Position numbers and translations under genes: made by a program
Notes under the pieces: model-generated
Told to the model about the DNA's origin: nothing
What the model saw: only the letters and a program-made list of their open reading frames with translations
Databases searched by the model: none
NCBI RefSeq assembly: GCF_950295315.1
Contig: NW_026647565.1
Location: 1-64,000 of the forward strand
From: Erinaceus europaeus
Taxonomy: Eukaryota > Chordata > Mammalia > Eulipotyphla > Erinaceidae
Length of the DNA: 64,000 bases
Reading direction: 5' to 3'
Shown here: positions 1-9,599 of the stretch, one piece after another
Position numbering within the stretch: position 1 is the stretch's first letter
Layout: each line of letters begins with the position of its first letter

Positions 1-203
1 CATGACTATGGTAAGATGAGTTTGAGGAAATGCAAAATTAATGTCTTATTTCTAGTTTATCAGTAAGGCTTGAGGAAAGGAATATAAACCTACTGGGAAG
101 TTTCCTTCTGGTAGAGATATTTTATGCATTGTATTATCATTATTAGTTTATTATATTATTTTTTACTAGAGCACTGCTGAGATCTGGCTTATGGTGGTGC
201 TGC

Positions 204-1113
204 TGTTTTTTAAATTGTTTTTATTTTTTATAAAGGAAACACTGACAAGACCATAGGATAAGAGGAGTACAATTCTACACAATTCCCACTACCAGAACTC
301 CATATCCCATCTCCTCCACTGATAGCTTTCTATTCTTTAACCCCCGGGGAGTATGGACCAGGATCATCATAGGGTGCAGAAGGCGGAAGGTCTAGCTTTT
401 GTAATTGCTTCCCTGCTGAACATGGTTGCTGGCAGGTCGATCCATACTCCCCCCAGCCTGTCTCTTTCCCTAGTGGGGCAGGGATCTGGGGAGGCAGGGC
501 TCCAAAACACATGGTGGGGGTCTTCTGCCCAGGAAGTCGGTTGGCATCTGGAACCTGGTGGCTAAGAGTTAATATATGAAGCCAAGGGAGTCGGGCTGTA
601 GCGCAGCGGGTTAAGCACAGGTGGCGCAAAGCACAAGGACCGGCATAAGGATTCCAGTTTGAACCCCGGCTCCCCACCTGCAGGGGAGTCGCTTCACAGG
701 CGGTGAAGCAGGTCTGCAGGTGTCTGTCTTTCTCTCCTCCTCTCTGTCTTCCCCTCCTCTCTCCATTTCTCTCTGTCCTATCCAACAACGACAACAACAA
801 TAATAACTACAATAATAAAACAACAAGGGCAACAAAAGGAAATAAATAAATAAATAAAATAAATATTTTAAAAAAATATATGAAGCCAAACAAATTGTTG
901 ACTAATCATGAACCTAAAGGCAATAATACTGCAGATGAAGATTTGGGGTCTCGTTTGGAAATAGCTAGTAGTTCTATTTTAGGCCTATTCCAAGGGCCCA
1001 TGACTTTACTAGTTTTTGCATGACATCTGATATCAGGTGGACCCAGGTAACTGTCTGGAGAGATGATGTCATGGCTGGAAAAGGCCTAGAAAGCTGGATT
1101 AGAGAAGAGAGTA
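204..1113 (-). mobile_element. L1 3'-end fragment
   Basis: This is the terminal part of the long L1 3' UTR in antisense. It runs from the tail side (TTTTTATAAAGGAAACACTGAC) through the 'preceding ... ATGGACCAGGATCATCATAG' block and resumes after a SINE at 890. The same blocks terminate the ORF2-bearing L1 at 34887-35795 in sense orientation, which identifies the family. Open frames on both strands here, such as 353-565, belong to this repeat and not to a gene. Confidence 0.85.
586..874 (+). mobile_element. ERI-type tRNA-derived SINE
   Basis: A complete SINE starting GGGAGTCGGGCTGTAGCGCAG. It has an A-box-like segment, a B-box-like segment (GTTTGAACCCC), a TCTCTCCTC-rich body and a CAACAA/AAATAAAT tail. 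A perfect 15-bp target-site duplication AATATATGAAGCCAA flanks it at 571-585 and 875-889. It sits inside the L1 fragment 204-1113, so it is the younger insertion. Confidence 0.93.
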
Positions 1114-1183
1114 GATTGAACGTGGGACCTTTGATGCCTCAGGCATGAAAGTCATTTTGCATAACCATTATGCTATCTCCCCA
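1114..1183 (-). mobile_element. Short tRNA-like SINE fragment (second family)
   Basis: Antisense remnant of the short SINE family whose sense form reads '...ATAATGGTTATGCAAA...CCTGAGGC' at 16978-17096. Only the tRNA-like head remains, and no target duplication is obvious. Confidence 0.6.
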
Positions 1184-2155
1184 GATATTTTATGTCTGGG
1201 ATCTGGAACTAAATAAATCTGAGTCTCAATTATACTACCTGGCTTGAGCAAGTGACAAGCTAACAGAGTCTCAATTTATACTGTGTTTACATTATAGGGT
1301 TGCTGTGAAAACCAAGTAAGGTAATACAAAGAAATCACTGAAACCAGTGTTGTTATTAGTTCTGTTTCGCAATTTCCTTCGATTTTCTTATTAGTGGGGG
1401 TGGGGAAATCTTCTTTCTAGTGCTTCTGAATGTTTGGTTGGAAAATTATAAAACAATATGAGGTTTTGAACATCTAATCATAGTAACTTCAGTCCTGTTT
1501 GCCTCTTGCTCCGCCCCGCCTACAAACAATTGTAGACGCTGCCCTCTAGTGGTCTATATGAACTGCTGTACACCTTAATCTGACTCAAACCTAGATTTTC
1601 TTTGTCTTCATCTTCTTGTAAATTAACATTAATTTATCAGAAGTTAAAGTATTTTCTGTGATTATTATTTGAGATATAGTTGCTAAATCATGAGAACATT
1701 TATTTTTTAAAAATTGGAATGCAAATTAAATATTAAATTTGTTATTTTAAAATATTAGACCTATTAAAAATCATATATGCAGTTATAATGTTTACTGAAT
1801 CTTTTTATTGTTATGTTAGAAAATTAGACAAGTGATTCTCAAATGTCTGAAGATCAGTACCTTTGGTATTTATTTAGGCATTCCTTTTAGAAAAAAGTGA
1901 ATTACGAATGCTAGTATATTTTATTTCACAATAGGATTTAAGTTCTTATATTAAATTTTTATTTTGGCAAAGTGTTTTCAAGAATTGAGATAAAACTATA
2001 GTCATTAAAATTAAAACTTGTACATGTGTTTGAAGTCTACTATTATTAGAGGTTTTATGATTTTCGTTATCAAAATATCTTTAGTTAATGCCCCAACTGC
2101 TTACCTCCCACCCCTCAGGTATCTTTTATTCTGCCATTTATTTTCAAGTAACATT
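1184..2155. other. AT-rich DNA without recognised features
   Basis: No coding frame with exon-like borders and no repeat seen elsewhere in the window was found here. The segment at about 1500-1620 is less AT-rich and looks single-copy. Confidence 0.5.
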
Positions 2156-2184
2156 AAAAAAAACTTTTATTGGGGGTCGGGCGG

Positions 2185-2196
2185 TGGCGTAGTGGG
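2185..2196 (+). promoter_or_regulatory. Pol III A box of the expanded SINE
   Basis: TGGCGTAGTGGG fits the tRNA A-box pattern TRGYNNANNNGG. It lies 13 bp into the SINE, the normal place. Confidence 0.75.
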
Positions 2197-2197
2197 T

Positions 2198-2581
2198 AAA
2201 GCGCATGTGGCGCAAAGCGCATGTGGCGCAAAGCGCATGTGGCGCAAAGCGCATGTGGCGCAAAGCGCATGTGGCGCAAAGCGCATGTGGCGCAAAGCGC
2301 ATGTGGCGCAAAGCGCATGTGGCGCAAAGCGCATGTGGCGCAAAGCGCATGTGGCGCAAAGCGCATGTGGCGCAAAGCGCATGTGGCGCAAAGCGCATGT
2401 GGCGCAAAGCGCATGTGGCGCAAAGCGCATGTGGCGCAAAGCGCATGTGGCGCAAAGCGCATGTGGCGCAAAGCGCATGTGGCGCAAAGCGCATGTGGCG
2501 CAAAGCGCATGTGGCGCAAAGCGCATGTGGCGCAAAGCGCATGTGGCGCAAAGCGCATGTGGCGCAAAGCGCATGTGGCGC
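2198..2581 (+). repeat. 16-bp minisatellite, 24 perfect copies
   Basis: The unit AAAGCGCATGTGGCGC is repeated exactly 24 times (384 bp) with no mismatch that I can see, followed by a partial unit AAAGCGCA. Other SINEs in the window carry two AAGCGCA-like motifs 16 nt apart at this place (for example 6662-6684 and 60223-60245). That imperfect duplication is the likely seed. Each unit holds two CpGs. The unit has no stop codon in any frame on either strand, so it creates long spurious ORFs. Confidence 0.97.
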
Positions 2582-2609
2582 AAAGCGCAGGGACCGGCGT
2601 AAGGATCCC

Positions 2610-2620
2610 GGTTCGAGCCC
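2610..2620 (+). promoter_or_regulatory. Pol III B box of the expanded SINE
   Basis: GGTTCGAGCCC is a perfect tRNA B box (GGTTCGANNCC). Because of the minisatellite it lies about 413 bp downstream of the A box, instead of a few tens of bases as in normal copies. Confidence 0.8.
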
Positions 2621-2890
2621 CCGGCTCCCCACCTGCAGGGGAGTCGCTTCACAGGCGGTGAAGCAGGTCTGCAGGTGTCTATCTTTCTCTCCCCTTCTCT
2701 GTCTTCCCCTCCTCTCTCCATTTCTCTCTGTCCTATCCAACAACGAATTGTGTCAACAAGGGCAATAATCATAACCACAACGAAGCTACAACAAGGGCAA
2801 CAAAAGGGGGAAAAAATGGCCTCCAGGAGCGGTGGATTCATGGTGCAGGCACTGAGCCCTCCCTGGAGGAGGAAAAAAAAAACTTTTATT

Positions 2891-4140
2891 AATTTTTTTT
2901 GAAAACTTAATTCTGGAATGTAATTTGATGAAGTCAACTCACCTATGCCAGTTGAACTGTTATGTAATTCCCAGCACTGAAAGGGGAACATCAGAAGATT
3001 GGTGACTATTTATTTACACATTTGTTATCGTTTCTACTTCAGAATAAAGAATGAGTTTGAACTTTAAAAAGTTGCGCCTGCAGGAAGCCCCATCAGTCTC
3101 TCCACACTTCTGCTGTCACTCCTATTGTAGGGGAAACATTATTCAAACCACAGGCTCCAAACTCCCAGGTAACTGAAGCCAGCGGGAAGCCCTGTTTGAT
3201 ATCAAGTATGTTCTTTATCAGCCTTTTTGTTGTGATGGTAAGAAATTAACTAACTTCACTTTTATCTTGCCCTGTTTTAACATAAACCAGTAGGTGAATG
3301 TTTTATTAGTGTGCTTTGGGTATACTCTATGATATATATTGACTTTGTGATAATAAATTTCCATATCCAAATTAGTGGCTTTTCAATTATCCATGACAAC
3401 AAGAATATATTACATGTTCATATGCTTTTATTAAAAAGTATATTTATTTGATATTTTGTGTATAGGAATTGCCACACGGAAAGCACAAGTGACTTTTTTT
3501 ATTAGATGCTGAAAGAGGGAAATCTCTCTGCCATTAAACAAAGAATCAAACAACAATGTAATCCTGAACTTTTGGAGTCAGTGTTATGGACTGTGGTACA
3601 CACTCTCATTGTTTTCGATATTTATTAATATAAGAACATGAAATGTCTTTATGATTTTTTTCTCCACCAGTAGTTGGATTTTAATGAACAAATTAGTAGT
3701 TTTTGCACTGCTGAGCTCATTAACAAGTGTATTTTGAATGTTCATTTTTTATTTTTGGTACACTATTAACCTACTATCTACTTTGCACAATTTTTATTTA
3801 TTTTCTTAATTCAATATTTGTGTTTCATAGGGGAAAATAAAAAATGTGAACTAATATAGAAGCTACAATTAACACAAAGATGCTGGAGATGCTGGAGGAA
3901 AAGGAATGGGGTATACAGTTCATCTGTTTAATGGTTGAGGCTGGGGAGAAGGGAAGGGAGCACATGGATTTAATCCCTCAGGGCTTCAATTAAACTTGTG
4001 TCTTTACTCTTTCCTCCATCATCTTATGTGCTAGATGGTGTAGTTTTTTTTGGATATTAAATTTGTTAGAAATCCTCAAAATTAAAATAATCTAAGACAA
4101 GGAATTAAGCATAAAATGAATAAAATTTGCTAATTTGCAT
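2891..4140. other. Unclassified DNA with one repeated block
   Basis: No gene-like frame was found. A block at about 3893-3990 recurs in inverted orientation at about 5512-5606, each with a CCTGAGGGATTAAATCCATG core. Around 3060-3200 the composition is less AT-rich, without an identifiable function. Confidence 0.45.
3893..3990 (-). repeat. Unclassified repeat, inverted partner of 5512-5606
   Basis: The reverse complement begins CCTGAGGGATTAAATCCATG and ends near CCTCCAGCATCTCCAG. The same two anchors, in the same order and at nearly the same spacing, occur at 5512-5606 on the plus strand. I do not recognise the family. Confidence 0.6.
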
Positions 4141-4243
4141 GAGAGAACCAGAGCAGCACTGGCATAAGCAATGCTGGAGATCAAACTTAGGACCTCATGT
4201 TCTCAAGTCTGACATTCTACCCACTGTGCTACCTCCCCGTAAG
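4141..4243 (-). mobile_element. Short tRNA-like SINE fragment
   Basis: Antisense fragment with 'CCAGAGCAGCACTGGCATAAG ... GTGCTACCTCCCCG', the complement of the head and body of the short SINE family also present at 8625-8755. Confidence 0.6.
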
Positions 4244-4254
4244 CAAGTGTAAAA

Positions 4255-5000
4255 AATTATTAGTGCTGTAATATTGATTTATAAAATTACTAGATAGGAG
4301 GGGTATAATTCCATATCATTCTCTCCACCAGAGTTCTATAACCCCAATCCCTTCACTGGAAACTATGGTAGTTCCCCCAAAGTTAAAGATATTGCTGTTA
4401 TTATTTCTATAACTATCAGTCTACATGTATATTAGCCTATTTTCTTTTCTGTGATCCTGCCTTATTTTCCTAAGTCACACCTACACCTATTACTACTTCT
4501 GAAAGTCCTTCTTTTTTTCCTCTTCTTTCTCTGGGTCCTGATGGAGTTGCAGTTCAGAGTCTGTTAGTCATCTTCTCTTGACTTTTATCTCCCTCTGGGA
4601 ATGTTGACCAAAATTCTTTTGGAATACAGAAGAGGGAGTTCTGGTAATGGATACGGCATTGGTAGGTTGATCCATACCCCCAGCCTATTTTTATCTTTCT
4701 CTAGTTGGGTAGGGCTCTGGAGAGGTAAAGTTCTGGGACACCTTGGTGAGATAGTCTGTCCAGGGAAGTCATGATGGAATCATAGTAGCATCTATAATTT
4801 GGTAGCTGAAAGGTGGTAAGATATAAAGCAGGACAGAATGTTTAATAAGCAATAACCAAAAAGTAGGAATAGAGCAGATGAAAATAGGGATCTTAGGGTA
4901 GGAAAAAGCTGGGAAGTCTATTTTAGGTATGTTCCTAGGGGTCCATGGATTTAGTAATTTTTGCCTGAGCTTAATAGCTAACAAGCAGGTGGACTGAAAT
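4255..5000 (-). mobile_element. Diverged L1 3'-end fragment
   Basis: Antisense L1 3' UTR of an older subfamily. The tail-proximal block (GATAGGAGGGGTATAATTCC), the '...GGTAGGTTGATCCATACCCC' block and the '...TTGCCTGAGCTTAATAGCTAAC' block occur in the standard order. About 250 bp at 4375-4610 do not match the other copies and may be subfamily-specific or inserted. Confidence 0.75.
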
Positions 5001-5019
5001 TATGCCCAGTACAGAGTTG

Positions 5020-5910
5020 AAATATTTTATTTTAACACAGTATGAAAGATATTTATAATTTAAAACATAAATAAATCTTTACAATTTAAAACATAAATAA
5101 TCTGAATACTAATTACTTTATAGTTGTCTATATTCTTTCCCCCCTAATATTAGTGGTATATTACATATATTTGAATGCTTAGTATTCTCATTCCAGAACA
5201 TTTATAATTTCACAATTCAGAATTAGTGTTCTGAGAAAACTTTCATCTGACATTGTTGCCAGAATACTTAAAGACTCTTTCTGAAAAGGAACCAGATTAA
5301 TGAAAGAGGAGTGGTTTTCTAATTGGGATTCTCATTTGAAATCAGAGTTTCAACCTCTTCAGTACTTGAGGCTGGATAATTTCTTGCTGTGGAGGGCTGT
5401 CCTGTGCACTGTAAGAGCATTCTTGTCCTCTATTCCAGATGGCAGTAATAACTCCTTCTCACTGGTACAACCACAAACACAATGTCTCTAAACATTGGCT
5501 AGTGCTACCTGAGGGATTAAATCCATGTGCTGCCCTTCCTCCTCCCCAGCTCCAACCTTTGCTTTCAACAGATAAACTGTATACTTTGTTCCTTCTCCTC
5601 CAGCATCTCCAGTCAGCACTTTGTCATTTTGCATAGTTGCAGAGATGAGATGCAAAATGTTTGGTGAAAAACTCTCTGTCTCCATAAGTAGCTTAATTTT
5701 CTTTCCTTACTTCTACCTATAGCATAATATTCCATACATTTTCACTTGTTGTGGTTAAATCTCTCTTTAATATGGTGGCTTTCAAAGAAGGAACAGAGGC
5801 TTAATGGGACTATATAAAGACCGTGGATGGAGAGTCCAATAGACTTCTCTTTGTTTTCCAGTTGCTCTCACTAAGTCTAAAGTAATTTATCCTTGACGGG
5901 AGAATGATAC
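5020..5910. other. Unclassified DNA
   Basis: No convincing gene was found. It contains the plus-strand partner (5512-5606) of the inverted repeat at 3893-3990. Confidence 0.45.
5512..5606 (+). repeat. Unclassified repeat, inverted partner of 3893-3990
   Basis: Starts CCTGAGGGATTAAATCCATG and ends with CTCCAGCATCTCCAGTCAG. It matches the complement of 3893-3990 over about 95 bp with scattered differences. Confidence 0.6.
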
Positions 5911-5919
5911 CTGTTTTTG

Positions 5920-6052
5920 GCCTGGGAAGATAGCGAGGAGGCTATGAAAAAATTACTTTCATGCAGGCACCAAAAGTCTAAAGTTTAACCTCCAGTACCA
6001 CCATAAGCCTGAATTTAGCAGTGGCTTGAAAATAATAAATAAAAATAAATAG
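5920..6052 (+). mobile_element. Short tRNA-like SINE, diverged
   Basis: Carries the short-SINE order: a tRNA-like head, then 'CTCCAGTACCACCATAAGCC', then an AAATAAAAATAAAT tail. Confidence 0.65.
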
Positions 6053-6353
6053 AGATCATAATCAATGTGCAACAATTGCAGAAGGAACTAAATTGAAAGA
6101 AAGTTAATTGAAATTATTTTTTTCTTTTGATAGGCAAAAGATTGGTACTATGTTTAGATTACTTCTCATTGTATTCCTAACAGTGATATTTTCATTTGAA
6201 ATATAAAGAACTTGAAGTTTTTGAAAGACACAATTGGCTTTTCAAGGTCAAATAAGTACTAGGCAAAGAAATATTCTGCTCTTTCAAGGTACCTAACAAA
6301 CTTAACACAGCCTCTGATACAGTGCAAATACTCAGATATTTTTAAATGTTAGT

Positions 6354-6400
6354 TTACAAATTTTGAGAGAGAAATGAGAGATGAGAGATGAAAGATGAGA

Positions 6401-6434
<34 letters not shown>

Positions 6435-6548
6435 ACCGGAGCACTGCTTATCTTTAGCAGATGGAGGTATGGGGAATTGAAGATGGAACCTCTGGGGCCT
6501 GAAGCATGTGAATTGATGCTCTAACAGGCTGCGCCATATCCTGGCCCA
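6354..6548 (-). mobile_element. Short SINE with (GA)n tail
   Basis: Antisense short SINE. A GAGAGATGA/(GA)n tract at 6361-6431 forms the tail side. It is followed by 'ACCGGAGCACTGCTTATC' and the complement of the tRNA-like head ending 'GGCTGCGCCATATCCTGGCCC'. Confidence 0.7.
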
Positions 6549-6633
6549 CATTCTTAGAGATGATTCCCCCAACTTGTCTTAAGAAAGGCTAGTGTATAGT
6601 TTGTTAAATTTATAGACTATCAAAAATAAGTCT

Positions 6634-6920
6634 CGGGAGTAAGGCAGTAGAGCACCGGGTTAAGCGCATGTGGCACAAAGCGCAAGGACCGGCGGAAGGA
6701 TCCCAGTTCGAGCCCCTGGCTCCCCACCTGTAGGGGAGTCGCTTCACAAGCAGGGAAGCGGGTCTGCAGGTGTCTGTCTTTCTCTCTCCCTCTCTGTCTT
6801 CCCCTCCTCTCTCCATTTCACTCTGTCCTATCCAACAATGACGACGACATCAACAACAACTACAATAATAAAAAACAAGGGCAACAAAAGGGAATAAATT
6901 AAAAAAATAAAAATAAAATA
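6634..6920 (+). mobile_element. ERI-type SINE
   Basis: Complete short form: head, A box, two AAGCGCA-like motifs 16 nt apart (GCGCATGTGGCACAAAGCGC), B box AGTTCGAGCCCC, pyrimidine body and CAACAA/AATAAA tail. Similar AAGTCT-containing flanks (6628-6633 and 6928-6933) suggest a worn target duplication. It shows the ancestral state from which the array at 2198-2581 could have grown. Confidence 0.88.
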
Positions 6921-7205
6921 AATAAACAAGTCTAATGAGTTGTTTATCTTGTTCACAATAACTTAAAATCTCTTGCTTAAATTCATAATTTTTAGTAAGT
7001 TTTATGCTAATCTTAATTCAGTTAGGAGGTATGTGAGATGAGAGTTAAACAGTTTTGTGAAAACATATGCTTGTTTCTGTGCTTTTGGTTCCTCCTTCTC
7101 CTCTAGAGTCTTTACATTTGTCCTCTGTTGTTAATCACTAGCAACATGTAGCAGACACATACAAATTCAGGTCCTCAAAAAATTTTTTTTAATCCTCAAA
7201 AGAAA

Positions 7206-7376
7206 TGGGGCTATGGCATAATGGTTATGCAAAATATATCCATATCTGGGGCTCTTTGGCTCCAGGTTCCATCCTCAGCACCACCATAAACCAGATCTGA
7301 AACCTGGCATCTCTCTCTCTCCCTCTCTCTCTCTCTGTCTCTCTCTCTTCCCCCAACCCTCTCTCTCTCTCACCTT
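7206..7376 (+). mobile_element. Short tRNA-like SINE with (CT)n
   Basis: Head 'GGGGCTATGGCATAATGGTTATG', then 'CAGCACCACCATAAACCAGA', then a CTCTCTCT tract at about 7310-7372. Confidence 0.7.
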
Positions 7377-7512
7377 TTTCGGTAAAGTCCTTGACCTATT
7401 GAGGACTTATTTTTGTTATGTTTTCCCATTCTTTCCTCATAAAATTACCATAGGATTTAAATAATTTTGGTTCTATGATTAGCTAATTTAATCTTATATA
7501 GAAGTTAACTTG

Positions 7513-7770
7513 TGGGGGCTGGGTGGTGGTTTAACCAGTAGAGGATATACATTACCATGTGCAATCATCCGAGTTCCAACCCCAGGTCTCCACTTAGAGA
7601 AAGCTTCATGAGTGGTAGCAGTGCTGCACTTTCTCCCCATATCTATTTTTCTCTGTCTCCAATCTTCTATCAAAATGAAAGAAAATTAGTCATTGGGCCA
7701 TGGTGAGATTGTACAGACACTGAGCCACAGTGGTAACCCTAGGTGGGGAGTGGGGGAAGAAAACACACCA
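7513..7770 (+). mobile_element. SINE with long-form 3' end, diverged
   Basis: Begins GGGGGCTGGGTGGTGG and has a B-box-like GAGTTCCAACCCC. The 3' part 'CACTGAGCCACAGTGGTAACCC' corresponds to the long-form SINE end. Confidence 0.7.
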
Positions 7771-7794
7771 AAAAAAAAAAAAAGGTAGGGGATA

Positions 7795-8070
7795 AAGAGC
7801 CTGGCGGTGGCACACTTGGTTGAACACAGTGTTGACATGTGCAAAGACCCTGGTTGGAACCCCTGTTCCCCACATATAGGGGGTAAGCTTTACAAACCAT
7901 GAAACAGGTTTACAGATATTCATCTTTCTCCTCTATCTCCCCTCCCATCTCAGTTTCTCTTTGTCTTACTCAATAAATTAGAAAGGCAAAAAAAAAAAAA
8001 AAGTAGCTGGAAACAGTGCATTCGTTGTGCTGGCACTGAGCTCCAGTGATAACCCTGGTGTCAATAAAAA
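7795..8070 (+). mobile_element. ERI-related SINE, diverged
   Basis: Head 'AGAGCCTGGCGGTGGCACAC', B-box-like 'TGGTTGGAACCCC', pyrimidine body, an internal A tract at about 7988-8002, and the long-form end 'GCACTGAGCTCCAGTGATAA'. Confidence 0.75.
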
Positions 8071-8472
8071 AATAAACAAATAAATGAAAAGAAAAAGGGA
8101 TAGCAGATTGATAGTTGAGAGACAGATGACAGAGAGATAGAGAATAGAAAAGATTTTTATTCTTCTTACAAAAATTTCTGAACATATTTTTGACTACAAT
8201 CATTGTGGTAAAAAAAAATCCTACAAAAATTACAAATATTTCATGATTTTTCAATTTGAAAGTGCTGCCTATAATTATTCAGTTCTCAATGATTTCTTTT
8301 TTAAGTGTGGCAACATTTACGGTTATATCCCCATAACAAAATACAAAAGACAAGACACAAAAGGATTAAAATAATGAACAAATGAAGACTATATCATATC
8401 ATGAATTCCTGAATGATTTTTCTAATAATAGGTTTGAATAATATTTAGGAACTTTCAAAGTTTTTTTTAAGA

Positions 8473-8600
8473 GTCCAGCCGATAACACAGCAGTTACTGC
8501 AATAGACTTTCATGCCTGAAGCTTGGAGGCACTTGTTTTAACTTCTGGGACCATCATAAGTCAGAGATGAACAGTGCTGAACAGAAAAATAGATAAATAA
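8473..8600 (+). mobile_element. Short tRNA-like SINE, diverged
   Basis: Order 'ACACAGCAGTTACTGC', 'CATGCCTGAAGCTTGGAGGC', 'ACCATCATAAGTCAGAGATG', then an A-rich end. It stands in tandem with another short SINE at 8625-8755. Confidence 0.6.
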
Positions 8601-8624
8601 GAGAACTAGAAAAAAGTGTGACTG

Positions 8625-8755
8625 AACTTGTGGCTTAGCTAGTAAAGAGCAGGACTTTCAAGTGTGAGGTCCTTACAAAGCATCACATACGCCAAGAGTG
8701 GTGCTCTGGTCTTTCTCATTTTCCCTAAGCAAAAAATTGATCTAAAAAAATAATA
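8625..8755 (+). mobile_element. Short SINE, second type
   Basis: 'GTGGCTTAGCTAGTAAAGAG' followed by 'AGCATCACATACGCCAAGAG' and 'TGGTGCTCTGG'. Related fragments lie at 27600-27690 and 4141-4243. Confidence 0.55.
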
Positions 8756-8825
8756 ATGACTGGTTTATTTATTTTATGAAAGAAGGGCAATATAAGAGAT
8801 TAGAACACTACTCTGACTTACTCTT

Positions 8826-9165
8826 TTTTTTTTTTTTTTTTGCCTCCAGGGTTATTGTTGGGCTCAGTGTCTGCACCAGGAATCCACTGCTCCTGGAGGC
8901 TATTTTTTTTCCTTTTGTTGCCCTTGTTGTCTTATCCTTGTGGTTATTATTGTTGTTATTGTTGTTGGTCAGGACAGAGAGAAATGGAGAGAGGAGGGGA
9001 AGACAGAGAGGGGGAGAGAAAATAGACAACTGCAGACCTGCTTCACTGCCTGTGAAGCGACCCCCGCTGCAGGTGGGGAGCCAGGGACTCAAACCCAGAT
9101 CCTTACTCCAGTCCTTACTCTTCGTGCCATGTGTGCTTAACCTGCTGTGCTACCACCCGCTCCCC
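8826..9165 (-). mobile_element. ERI-type SINE, long form
   Basis: Antisense SINE with a poly-T start, 'GCCTCCAGGGTTATTG', 'ATCCACTGCTCCTGGAGGC', the purine-rich body complement and the complement of the B box. The target duplication TGACTTACTCTT / TGACTTATTCTT (8814-8825 and 9166-9177) differs at one base. Confidence 0.92.
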
Positions 9166-9259
9166 TGACTTATTCTTTACTTGAGATCAAGCCTGGCCCT
9201 CATGCGTGTAAATCCTATGCTTACCTGCTGATCTATTCCTTTGACTGTACTTTACTATT

Positions 9260-9588
9260 TATTCATATATTTATGTAGTATTCAGGAATGAACCCTGTGC
9301 CAAGCACATGCAGAGTGCCAATAAGTTCCCTTCCCAGACCAATTTTTTTTATTTCTTTATTGGGGAATTAATGTTTTACATTCAACAGTAAATACAATAG
9401 TTTGTACATGCATAACATTTTTTATTCTACAATTTTTGAAAGAGAAAAATCAAGGCATTGCACCACCATCTATGGAATTTCCCTTTTTCTGCCCACTGGT
9501 CTGTGTGCTGCTGGATATCAAACCCATGGCTGCCTACATAGTAGGCTGTGCTCCTTATCCACTGGGCCATCCTAGGGGCTGAATATTT
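9260..9588 (-). mobile_element. Short SINE remnants around an L1 3' terminus
   Basis: Positions 9345-9420 match the terminal part of an older L1 3' UTR in antisense ('TTTCTTTATTGGGGAATTAA ... AGTTTGTACATGCATAAC', also at 17891, 26284 and 39440). Flanking 9260-9344 and 9435-9588 look like antisense tRNA-like SINE pieces; the latter ends 'CTTATCCACTGGGCCATCC'. Confidence 0.6.
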
Positions 9589-9599
9589 TTAATTTATGA

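Larger units (their letters stand above)
2172..2874 (+). mobile_element. ERI-type SINE expanded by an internal minisatellite
   Basis: A SINE of about 700 bp, more than twice the usual 290-350 bp. The excess is a 384-bp tandem array lying between the A box and the B box. Everything else is canonical: the head GGGGGTCGGGCGGTGGCG, the tRNA-like B box, the pyrimidine-rich body, and the long-form 3' end with 'CCTCCAGGAGCGGTGGATTC ... ACTGAGCC'. A perfect 16-bp target-site duplication AAAAAAAACTTTTATT flanks it at 2156-2171 and 2875-2890. The element therefore inserted as a unit, and the array either came with it or grew in place. Confidence 0.93.

Noticed and set aside
330..800. 156-codon minus-strand ORF and other frames over L1 3' ends or SINEs (13827-14279, 46225-46567, 35324-35824)
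   Set aside because: They fall wholly in repeated non-coding L1 3' UTR or SINE sequence and are not conserved as proteins.
2198..2581. CRISPR-like regular array
   Set aside because: Units are contiguous with no spacers, and the setting is a mammalian SINE.
2610..2620. tRNA gene
   Set aside because: The tRNA-like A and B boxes belong to SINEs with SINE bodies, tails and target duplications; no cloverleaf with an intact acceptor stem was seen.
2144..2991. Five overlapping long ORFs of 137-274 codons on both strands
   Set aside because: All are translations of the stop-free 16-bp array plus SINE flanks; none has gene context.
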